A stretch of DNA of 64,000 nucleotides from Streptomyces parvulus (lineage in GTDB: Bacteria; Actinomycetota; Actinomycetes; Streptomycetales; Streptomycetaceae): contig NZ_BMRX01000016.1 in the NCBI RefSeq assembly GCF_014648855.1, positions 62,001 through 126,000 of the forward strand, read 5' to 3'. Numbering within the stretch: the stretch's first letter is position 1; each line of letters begins with the position of its first letter. The notes beneath the pieces are model-generated. The model searched no databases. It was given only the letters and a program-made list of their open reading frames with translations, and was not told where the DNA came from. This document shows positions 18,863 through 26,741 of the stretch, in pieces. The position numbers and the translations under genes were made by a program.

Positions 18863-20839
18863 ATGTACCGTCCGCGCATGCCGATACGCACGCGCTTCAC
18901 GACCTGGAGAACGCTCGCGACGGCGGCCATGGCCGCACTCCTGGCGACCTTCCTCACGCCCGCCGCGACGGCGCACCCCGCACCCCGGCAGAGCCAACCC
19001 GTGTACTCCTACGCGAACGCCGTCCGCGAGGCCGTCTGGGTGGACACCGGGTACGACGGGGACGGCGACGGCGCGGACGACCGCGTCGCCGTCGACATCG
19101 TCCGCCCGCGCGAACCGGCGCGGCAGGGGCGCAAGGTCCCGGTCGTCATGGACGCCAGCCCGTACTACTCCTGCTGCGGGCGCGGCAACGAGAGCCAGAA
19201 GAAGACCTACGACGCGGACGGCGACGTCGTCGGGATGCCGCTGCACTACGACAACTACTTCGTGCCCCGCGGCTACGCCTTCGTCGGCGTCGACCTGGCC
19301 GGCACCAACCGCTCCGACGGCTGCGTCGACGTCGGCGGCCGCTCCGACGTCCAGTCCGCCAAGGCCGTCGTCGACTGGCTCAACGGCCGCGCCAGGGCCT
19401 ACACCAGCCGCACCGGCGGCGAGCGCGCCGCGGCGACGTGGACCAACGGCAGGACCGGCATGATCGGCAAGAGCTGGGACGGCACCATCGCCAACGGCGT
19501 GGCCGCGACCGGCGTCGAGGGCCTGGAGACCATCGTGCCGATCGCCGCCATCTCCTCCTGGTACGACTACTACTTCAGCCAGGGCGCCCCGCTCTACGAC
19601 TCCGGACCCGACTGGCTCTCCGACTACGTCGACAGCCCCGACGCCCGCGCCCGCTGCGGGGCCGTCCAGCAGCGGCTCGTCGACGGCGCCCCGCGCAGCG
19701 GCGACCTGACCCGGCTGTGGAGCGAGCGCGACTACGTGAAGGCCGCGGGCAAGGTGAAGGCCAGCGTCTTCCTCGTCCACGGCATGCAGGACCTCAACGT
19801 CCGCACGCAGCACGTCGGCCCGTGGTGGGACGCCCTCGCGAAGCAGGGCGTCGACCGCAAGATCTGGCTCTCCCAGACCGGTCACGTCGACCCCTTCGAC
19901 TTCCGCCGGGCCGAGTGGGTCGAGACCCTGCACCGCTGGTTCGACCACGAACTCCTCGGATACGACAACGGCATCGACCGCGAACCCGTGGCCGACGTCG
20001 AACGCCACCCCGGCCAGTGGGAGACGTCGAGCAGCTGGCCGCCGCGCACCACGGCCCCCGCGACCCTGCGCCCGGCCGACGGCGACCGTCCGGGCGTCGG
20101 CACCCTCGGCCTGCGCCCGGACCGCGGCACCGAGACCTTCACCGACGATCCCGCGCTGAGCGAGACGGACTGGGCCGCGCACGTCGACGCGTCCACGCCC
20201 GAGAAGGCCGGCTTCGTCACCGGCCCCCTCACCCGCGACCTGCGCCTGGCCGGCGCCTCCCGGGTCACCGTCACCGCACGGTCGAGCACCCCGACCGCCC
20301 ACCTGTCCGCCGTACTCGTCGACCTCGGCCCCGACACCGTCCGCGACTACGCGGCCGAGGGCGAGGGCATCAGCACCCTCACCCACCGCACCTGCTGGGG
20401 ACCGCGGACCGAGGGCGACAGCTCCTGCTACCTGGAGACGGCGGCGAAGACCACCGACGTCGAGTACACCGTCGTCAGCCGCGGCTGGGCCGACCTCGGC
20501 AACCACGCCTCCCGGTGGCAGGGCCGCCCGCTCACCCCGGGCAAGGCGTACACCATGACGCTCGACCTCGCGGCCACCGACCACGTCGTGCCGGCCGGTC
20601 ACCGGCTCGCCCTGATCGTCGCGGGCACCGACCGGGGCCTCATCGACCCGCCCGCCGACACCCCGACGCTCACGCTGGGCCTCGCCAGGACCTCGGCGAG
20701 CGTACCGTTCGTCGGCGGCACCGACGCCTTCGCCCGCGCCACCGCCGGCACGGCGGCCACCGCCGCCGCACCCACCCCCCTCGACGGCGTGACCGCGCCG
20801 CCCCGCACCCCCCACCGCGTCCCGAAGGGAGCCCGGTGA
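18863..20839 (+). CDS. Secreted Xaa-Pro dipeptidyl-peptidase (S15 family)
   Basis: This 658-aa protein has a signal peptide ending near ATAHPA and the S15/CocE-type alpha/beta hydrolase fold. S204 lies in the nucleophile elbow MIGKSWDGT, D310 in VHGMQDLNV and H341 in SQTGHVDPF. The C-terminal third is the jelly-roll domain of the X-Pro peptidase/CocE family (TVTARSSTPTAHLSAVL). It should release X-Pro dipeptides from peptides outside the cell. ATG 18863 follows GGGAG at eight bases. The stop overlaps the GTG start of the carboxypeptidase gene (GTGA), so the two are translationally coupled. Confidence 0.92.
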   Translation: MYRPRMPIRTRFTTWRTLATAAMAALLATFLTPAATAHPAPRQSQPVYSYANAVREAVWVDTGYDGDGDGADDRVAVDIVRPREPARQGRKVPVVMDASPYYSCCGRGNESQKKTYDADGDVVGMPLHYDNYFVPRGYAFVGVDLAGTNRSDGCVDVGGRSDVQSAKAVVDWLNGRARAYTSRTGGERAAATWTNGRTGMIGKSWDGTIANGVAATGVEGLETIVPIAAISSWYDYYFSQGAPLYDSGPDWLSDYVDSPDARARCGAVQQRLVDGAPRSGDLTRLWSERDYVKAAGKVKASVFLVHGMQDLNVRTQHVGPWWDALAKQGVDRKIWLSQTGHVDPFDFRRAEWVETLHRWFDHELLGYDNGIDREPVADVERHPGQWETSSSWPPRTTAPATLRPADGDRPGVGTLGLRPDRGTETFTDDPALSETDWAAHVDASTPEKAGFVTGPLTRDLRLAGASRVTVTARSSTPTAHLSAVLVDLGPDTVRDYAAEGEGISTLTHRTCWGPRTEGDSSCYLETAAKTTDVEYTVVSRGWADLGNHASRWQGRPLTPGKAYTMTLDLAATDHVVPAGHRLALIVAGTDRGLIDPPADTPTLTLGLARTSASVPFVGGTDAFARATAGTAATAAAPTPLDGVTAPPRTPHRVPKGAR

Positions 20840-22119
20840 ACCGTCTGCGCGTCCTCACCGTGACCACCGCGGCCCTCGCCGCGTCCCTCCTCACCGCACC
20901 CGCCCAGGCCGCCGGCTCCGCACACCAACCGCCCCGCACCGGCTTCGAACAGAGCGGCGGCGCCCGCTGGACCACCCAGGCCGAGGAAGCGGCGCTGCTG
21001 GCCGCCGCCGACCGCGCGAGCGGCCGGGTCGACGTGGACCGCATCGGCACCACCAAGCAGGACCGGCCGCTGCGCCTGGTCACCCTCGGCCGGGCCTCCG
21101 CCCCCAACAAGGTGCTCCTCGTGTGCAGCCAGCACGGCGACGAACCCTCCGGCCGCGAGGCCTGCCTGTCCACGGTCCGGGACCTGGCCTGGGCCACCGA
21201 CCCCCGCACCCGGCACTTCCTCGACCGCACCGCCGTGCTGGTCGTGCCCACCGCCAACCCCGACGGCCGGGCCGCGAACACCCGGGGCAACGGCGACGGC
21301 GTCGACGTCAACCGCGACCACCTCGCGCTGGAGACCGCCGAGGCCCGCGCCATGGCCGCCGTCGTCCGCGACCGGCGCCCGGACGTCGTCTACGACCTGC
21401 ACGAGTACGGCGCCACACCCCCGTACTACGACAAGGACCTCTTCGACCTCTGGCCCCGCAACCTCAACACCCACCCGCGCGTCCACGACGAGGCCCGCAC
21501 CCTCTCCGGGGCATACGTCCGCCCCGCCGCGCAGCGGGCCGGCCACTCGACCGGCACCTACGGCATCTGGACCGACCCCGTCACCGGAGACCCCGTCAAA
21601 CAGACCGCCGGCGACGGCCAGGAACGCATCCTGCGCAACATGTCCGGCGTGAAGCACGGGGTCGGCCTGCTCATCGAGAGCCGCGTCGACGCGCTCACCG
21701 ACGCCGAACGGGACGACCCGGCCCTGAACAACCGGCGCCGGGTCGACTCCCAGCTCGCCGCGCTCGACGGCATGTTCCGCTTCGCGGACCGGCGGCGCGG
21801 CCAGGTCGAGGCGGCCACCGAGACCGCCCGCCGCGCCGGCGGCACCGGCACCGGTCCCGTCTACCTCGGCGGCGCCGACAACGACCCGGCCGAACCCGCC
21901 GAGGTGATCCAGGACCCGCCCTGCGGCTACCGGCTGACGGCTGCCCAGTACAAGGACATTGGGGACGAGCTTTCCCTGCACGGTGTACAAGTGCGTCCGA
22001 GCGGGGAGAAGGGCGCCTACGTACCGTTGCGCCAGCCGTTGCGCGCCCTCGTGCCGCTGCTCCTAGACGAGCGGGCGGCGTACCACCTGACGGCGGGTGA
22101 ACCCGACGCCCGCTGCTGA
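20836..22119 (+). CDS. Secreted M14 zinc carboxypeptidase
   Basis: The 427-aa protein starts GTG 20836 inside the stop region of the preceding gene, with AGGGAG upstream, and has a signal peptide (LTVTTAALAASLLTAPAQAA). M14 landmarks are H100 and E103 in CSQHGDEPSGRE, NPDGRAANTRGNGDGVDVNR (the equivalent of GVDLNRNF) and H189 in YDLHEYG; the late LLIESR carries the likely catalytic glutamate. It should trim C-terminal residues or peptidoglycan-type peptides outside the cell. Together with the S15 and M1 enzymes it forms a small exopeptidase locus. Confidence 0.92.
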   Translation: MNRLRVLTVTTAALAASLLTAPAQAAGSAHQPPRTGFEQSGGARWTTQAEEAALLAAADRASGRVDVDRIGTTKQDRPLRLVTLGRASAPNKVLLVCSQHGDEPSGREACLSTVRDLAWATDPRTRHFLDRTAVLVVPTANPDGRAANTRGNGDGVDVNRDHLALETAEARAMAAVVRDRRPDVVYDLHEYGATPPYYDKDLFDLWPRNLNTHPRVHDEARTLSGAYVRPAAQRAGHSTGTYGIWTDPVTGDPVKQTAGDGQERILRNMSGVKHGVGLLIESRVDALTDAERDDPALNNRRRVDSQLAALDGMFRFADRRRGQVEAATETARRAGGTGTGPVYLGGADNDPAEPAEVIQDPPCGYRLTAAQYKDIGDELSLHGVQVRPSGEKGAYVPLRQPLRALVPLLLDERAAYHLTAGEPDARC

Positions 22120-22199
22120 CGGGGTGAGTTCCGCGTCGCACGTGGTATGGGCGTAGCGGACGACTATTCTCGGCCTCCCCGACTTGAAAGGTGCCGCCT

Positions 22200-23933
22200 G
22201 TGACACAGGACCCGAGCGACAAGGAAGAGCACGAAAGAGGCACGCTGCCGGGGTCGGAGGCGGGCCTGGCGGGGCACGAGCACAAGCCCCGGACCGACCG
22301 CGTCGTCTTCGGCGTCACCGCGGCCCTCACCCTGGCCTTCGTCGTCTGGGGCGCGGCCGGCACCGATTCGCTGGAGGACGCCTCCGGCACCATGCTCAGC
22401 GGACTGATGCACAACGGCGGCTGGGCGTTCGTACTGGCCGCCTCCGGATTCGTGGTCTTCGCCCTCTGGCTCGCGGCCAGCCGGTACGGCCGCATCCACC
22501 TCGGCGCCGAGGGCGAGGAACCCGAGTTCCGGACCGTGTCCTGGATCGCCATGATGTTCAGCGCGGGCATGGGCATCGGCCTGATGTTCTGGGGCGTGAG
22601 CGAGCCGCTGGCGCACTTCGACACCGCGCCGCCCGGCACCGACCCCGCCGACGCCGGCGACCGGATGACGACGGCGATGGCCACCACCCTGTTCCACTGG
22701 ACGCTCCACCCGTGGGCGATCTACGCGGTGGTCGGCCTCGGCATCGCCTACAGCACGTTCCGCAGGCGCCGCCGCCAGACCATCAGCGCGGTCTTCACAC
22801 CGCTCATCGGGGAGAAGCACGCCAACGGCGTGAGCGGCCGCGTCATCGACATCCTCGCCATCATCGCGACGGTCTTCGGCTCCGCGGCCTCGCTCGGCCT
22901 CGGCGCGCTCCAGATCGGCTCGGGCGTGGAGCAGCTCGACTGGATGGACAAGGTCAGCACCGGACTGCTGGTCGGCATCATCGCGGTGCTGACGGTGGCG
23001 TTCGTGGCCTCCGCCATCTCCGGCGTCGAGAAGGGCATCCAGTGGCTGTCCAACACCAACATGGTGCTGGCACTGCTCCTCGCCGTGTTCGTGTTCGTGG
23101 CGGGCCCGACCATCCTCATCCTCGACCTGCTGCCGACCTCGATCTTCGGCTACCTCGGCGACCTGCCCGCGATGGCCGGCCGCACCGAGATCAGCGGCGG
23201 CGAGGGCGTCGCCGACTGGCTGGGCAGCTGGACCGTCTTCTACTGGGCGTGGTGGATCTCCTGGACGCCCTTCGTCGGCATGTTCATCGCCCGTATCAGC
23301 CGGGGCCGCACCATCCGCCAGTTCATCGGCGGCGTCATCCTCGTCCCGAGCACGGTCAGCCTGGTCTGGTTCGCCATCTTCGGCGGCTCGGCGATGCGGC
23401 TCCAGGAGCAGAACCGCCTCGGCGACGAGACCACGCCCGAGGGACGGCTCTTCGCGGTGCTCCAGGAGTACCCCATCGCCACGGCCACCAGCCTGCTGGT
23501 GATGATCCTGGTCGCCATCTTCTTCGTCTCCGGCGCCGACGCGGCCTCCATCGTGATGGGCACCCTCTCGCAGCGGGGCGCGCTCGAACCCAGCCGCTGG
23601 ACCGTCGTGTTCTGGGGCGTCGTGACCGGCGCGGTCGCCGCCATCATGCTCCTGGTCGGCAGCGGCGAGGGAGACGCGCTCACCGGTCTGCAGAACCTCA
23701 CGATCCTCGCGGCGGCGCCCTTCGTCATCGTGATGATCTTCATGTGCTTCGCGCTCATGCGCGACCTGCGCCGCGACCCGCTCATCGTCCGCGGCGAGAT
23801 GGCCTCCGAGGCCGTCGAACTGGCCGTCATCGAGGGGCACAAGCGGTACGAGGGCGAGTACGAGATCCGGATCGGCCCGGGGGCCGGCACGGACGTGGAG
23901 GGCGACCCGATCGGCGAGCACCACCACCACTGA
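22200..23933 (+). CDS. BCCT-family betaine/choline/carnitine transporter
   Basis: This 577-aa protein has twelve predicted membrane helices and the BCCT signature: MMFSAGMGIGLMFWGVSEPL, LFHWTLHPWAIYA and the helix-8 region FYWAWWISWTPFVGMF. BCCT carriers take up glycine betaine, choline or ectoine with Na+ or H+ as osmoprotectants. The C-terminal tail is charged and ends in a natural run of four histidines (GEHHHH); such tails often sense osmotic strength. GTG 22200 has GAAAGG upstream; TATTCT at 22165-22170 is a possible -10 element. Confidence 0.94.
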   Translation: MTQDPSDKEEHERGTLPGSEAGLAGHEHKPRTDRVVFGVTAALTLAFVVWGAAGTDSLEDASGTMLSGLMHNGGWAFVLAASGFVVFALWLAASRYGRIHLGAEGEEPEFRTVSWIAMMFSAGMGIGLMFWGVSEPLAHFDTAPPGTDPADAGDRMTTAMATTLFHWTLHPWAIYAVVGLGIAYSTFRRRRRQTISAVFTPLIGEKHANGVSGRVIDILAIIATVFGSAASLGLGALQIGSGVEQLDWMDKVSTGLLVGIIAVLTVAFVASAISGVEKGIQWLSNTNMVLALLLAVFVFVAGPTILILDLLPTSIFGYLGDLPAMAGRTEISGGEGVADWLGSWTVFYWAWWISWTPFVGMFIARISRGRTIRQFIGGVILVPSTVSLVWFAIFGGSAMRLQEQNRLGDETTPEGRLFAVLQEYPIATATSLLVMILVAIFFVSGADAASIVMGTLSQRGALEPSRWTVVFWGVVTGAVAAIMLLVGSGEGDALTGLQNLTILAAAPFVIVMIFMCFALMRDLRRDPLIVRGEMASEAVELAVIEGHKRYEGEYEIRIGPGAGTDVEGDPIGEHHHH

Positions 23934-23986
23934 TCCCCACCACCGGCCCCAGCACGATCGACCCACAGCACGATCCCGAGCGAGAC

Positions 23987-24018
23987 CGGGGGCGGGCCCC
24001 GAGAGGGGCCCGCCCCCG
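23987..24018. terminator. Strong bidirectional terminator with GAGA tetraloop
   Basis: A perfect 14-bp stem (core GGGGGCGGGCCCC at 23988-24000 with its complement at 24005-24017) is closed by a GAGA (GNRA) tetraloop. It separates the convergent BCCT and D-amino-acid oxidase genes. Confidence 0.8.
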
Positions 24019-24024
24019 CCCGTG

Positions 24025-24978
24025 TCAGGGGGTGGCGAGCCCGGCCGCCTCCTCGGCGCAGCCCCAGGCCACGGTCACCCCGGCGCCGCCGTGACCGTAG
24101 TTGTGCACCAGCAGCCGCCCGTCCGGCAGCGTCTCCCGCTCCAGCCGGACCGCGTCCCGCGCCGGCCGCAGCCCCACCAGGTGCCCCAGCACCCGCGCCC
24201 CGGCTATCTCCGGCCGCAGCTCCGCGCACCGCCGCACGATCGCCTCCGCGATCCGCGGATCGGGATCCGTGGACCAGGCGTCCTCCTCGGCCGTGCCGCC
24301 CAGCAGCAGCCGGCCGGGCTGCGGCAGGAAGTACGTCGTCTCCCCGGAGCCCGCGTCGGCCGAGACCAGCCAGGTCCGGATGCCGGGGTTCTCCACGACC
24401 ACCAGCTGCCCGCGCACCGGCCGCACCGCCGGGTCCGGCACCAGCTCCCGGGCGCCGAGACCCGTGCAGTTGACCACCACCGGCGCGTCGGCCTCGGCCA
24501 GACCGGCCACCGGCCGCGTCTCGACCACACCGCCCGCCGCCACCAGGCGCTCCCGCAGCCACGGCAGATGAGTCGACATGTCGATGAGCGGCAGCCGTGC
24601 CCACAGACCCGGACCCGCGTACTCCTCGGCCCGCGCCGCGCGCAGCCCCGGCAGCCGGGCCGACGCCCAGGCGCCCACCTCCTCCGGACGCGTCTCGCCG
24701 AGGACGCCCTCGACCATGCGCACGCCGGTCTCCGCGGGCCGCGCCGCCAGGTCCTCGTACACGTCCAGGGAGCGCAGCGCCCACGCCTGCGCCAGCGCGA
24801 CCGGCTCGATCCGGTACGGCCACCACAGTCCGCCCGCCACCACCGAGGTGGTCCGCTCCACGGGGTCCCGCGTCCACAGCCGCACCCGCCGGCCGCGCTC
24901 GGCGAGCACGACGGCCGTGGTCAGCCCGGTCACACCGCCGCCGACCACGACGACCTCGTCATCCAGTTCGGTTTCCAC
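24025..24978 (-). CDS. FAD-dependent D-amino-acid oxidase
   Basis: The 317-aa enzyme has the FAD-binding VVVGGGVTGL at the N-terminus, VVNCTGLGARELV, the DAAO-type TTYFLPQPGRLLLGGT and the C-terminal signature HNYGHGGAGVTVAWG. It oxidatively deaminates D-amino acids to 2-oxo acids, ammonia and hydrogen peroxide, probably in recycling of cell-wall D-amino acids. The length fits the family (about 320-345). GTG 24978 was chosen because upstream in-frame codons lie within the opposite ABC-F gene. It is divergent from that gene with 87 bp between starts. Confidence 0.92.
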   Translation of the reverse strand: METELDDEVVVVGGGVTGLTTAVVLAERGRRVRLWTRDPVERTTSVVAGGLWWPYRIEPVALAQAWALRSLDVYEDLAARPAETGVRMVEGVLGETRPEEVGAWASARLPGLRAARAEEYAGPGLWARLPLIDMSTHLPWLRERLVAAGGVVETRPVAGLAEADAPVVVNCTGLGARELVPDPAVRPVRGQLVVVENPGIRTWLVSADAGSGETTYFLPQPGRLLLGGTAEEDAWSTDPDPRIAEAIVRRCAELRPEIAGARVLGHLVGLRPARDAVRLERETLPDGRLLVHNYGHGGAGVTVAWGCAEEAAGLATP

Positions 24979-25065
24979 AGGGGGACGGTAGCGGAACCCC
25001 CGGCGCCGGGACCCGGAGCGGACCGGCCGGCCGGCTCCGGCGGCGCCGATAGGATCGAGGGCCTG

Positions 25066-26712
25066 ATGACTGCCACCCTCGTCGCCAAGAACCTCGCCGC
25101 CGGCCACGGCGACCGCTCCCTGTTCACCGGGCTCGACCTCGTCGTCGCCCCCGGCGACGTGATCGGCCTCGTCGGCGCCAACGGCGCGGGCAAGTCCACC
25201 CTCCTGCGGCTGCTCGCCGGCCTGGCCGCGCCGGAACAGGGCGAACTGCGCCTGTCCCCGCCGACCGCCACCGTCGGCCACCTCCCGCAGGAGCCGGAGC
25301 GCCGCCCCGGCGAGAGCGTCCGGGCCTTCCTGTCCCGCCGCACCGGCGTCACCGAGGCCCAGCGCGTCATGGACGAGGCCACCCAGGCCCTGGTCGACGG
25401 TGCCCCCGGTGCCGACGACGCCTACGCCACCGCCCTGGAGCGCTGGCTCTCCCTAGGCGGCGCCGACCTCGACGACCGCGCCGAGGAGACCGCCGACGCG
25501 CTCGGCCTCACCGTCGGCCTCGACCAGCCGATGGCCTCCCTCTCCGGCGGCCAGGCGGCCCGGGCCGGCCTCGCCTCGCTCCTGCTGTCCCGCTACGACG
25601 TCTTCCTGCTCGACGAGCCGACCAACGACCTCGACCTGGACGGCCTGGAGCGCCTCGAACGCTTCGTCACCGGCCTGCGCGCCGGCACCGTCGTCGTCAG
25701 CCACGACCGCGAGTTCCTCACCCGCACCGTCACCAAGGTCCTCGAACTCGACCTGGCCCAGCGGCGGATCAACCTCTACGGCGGCGGCTACGAGGCCTAC
25801 CTGGAGGAGCGGGACGTGGCCCGCCGGCACGCCCGCGACGAGTACGAGGAGTACGCCGACAAGCGGTCGGCGCTCCAGGACCGGGCCCAGACGCAGCGCG
25901 CCTGGATGGACAAGGGCGTCAAGAACGCCCGGCGCAAGGCGGGCGGCGACAACGACAAGATCGGCCGCAAGTTCCGCAGCGAGGCCAGCGAGAAGCAGGC
26001 CGCCAAGGCCCGCCAGACCCAGCGCATGATCGAACGCCTGGAGGTCGTGGAGGAGCCGCGCAAGGAGTGGGAACTGCGCATGGAGATCGCCTCGGCCCCC
26101 CGCTCGGGCGCCGTCGTGGCCACCCTGCGCGACGCCGAGGTCAGGCGTGGCGGCTTCGTGCTCGGCCCGGTCTCCCTCCAGATCGACTGGGCGGACCGGG
26201 TGGCGGTGACCGGCGCCAACGGCGCGGGCAAGTCCACGCTGCTCGGCGCCCTGCTGGGCCGCGTCCCGCTCGACGCCGGACACGCGGCGCTCGGCTCCGG
26301 CGTCCTGCTCGGCGAGGTGGACCAGGCCCGCGAGCTGTTCCACGGGCCCGAGAGCCTGCTGGACGCCTTCCGCGCCGGAGTACCCGGCACCGAACCGGCG
26401 GACATCCGTACCCTGTTGGCCAAGTTCGGCCTCAAGGCGGACCACGTCGTGCGCGCCGCCGCCACGCTCTCGCCGGGGGAGCGCACCCGCGCGGCCCTCG
26501 CCCTGCTCCAGGGGCGCGGTGTTAACCTCCTGGTCCTGGACGAGCCCACCAACCACCTCGATCTGCCCGCCATCGAGCAGCTGGAGTCGGCCCTCGACGC
26601 CTACGAGGGCACGCTCCTGCTGATCACCCACGACCGCCGCATGCTGGACGCGGTCCGGGTCACGCGCCGCCTGGAGGTGGCGGACGGCAAGGTGACGGAG
26701 GCGTTCGCCTGA
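25066..26712 (+). CDS. ABC-F family ATP-binding protein (second copy)
   Basis: The 548-aa duplicated ABC ATPase has no membrane helices: GANGAGKSTLLRLLAG, SLSGGQAARAGLASLLLSRY, LLDEPTNDLDLDGLE, then a Lys/Arg-rich linker (KGVKNARRKAGGDNDKIGRK), GANGAGKSTLLGALLG and LVLDEPTNHLDLPA. It is a soluble ribosome-associated protein by family. It differs from the copy at 2143-3768 in linker and signature sequences, so it is not a recent duplicate. TAGGAT at 25050-25055, ten bases before ATG 25066, may be a -10 giving a very short leader, although GAGGG also precedes the start. Confidence 0.93.
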   Translation: MTATLVAKNLAAGHGDRSLFTGLDLVVAPGDVIGLVGANGAGKSTLLRLLAGLAAPEQGELRLSPPTATVGHLPQEPERRPGESVRAFLSRRTGVTEAQRVMDEATQALVDGAPGADDAYATALERWLSLGGADLDDRAEETADALGLTVGLDQPMASLSGGQAARAGLASLLLSRYDVFLLDEPTNDLDLDGLERLERFVTGLRAGTVVVSHDREFLTRTVTKVLELDLAQRRINLYGGGYEAYLEERDVARRHARDEYEEYADKRSALQDRAQTQRAWMDKGVKNARRKAGGDNDKIGRKFRSEASEKQAAKARQTQRMIERLEVVEEPRKEWELRMEIASAPRSGAVVATLRDAEVRRGGFVLGPVSLQIDWADRVAVTGANGAGKSTLLGALLGRVPLDAGHAALGSGVLLGEVDQARELFHGPESLLDAFRAGVPGTEPADIRTLLAKFGLKADHVVRAAATLSPGERTRAALALLQGRGVNLLVLDEPTNHLDLPAIEQLESALDAYEGTLLLITHDRRMLDAVRVTRRLEVADGKVTEAFA

Positions 26713-26741
26713 GCGGTCCGCCCCGTCTCCCCGCTGGGCGG

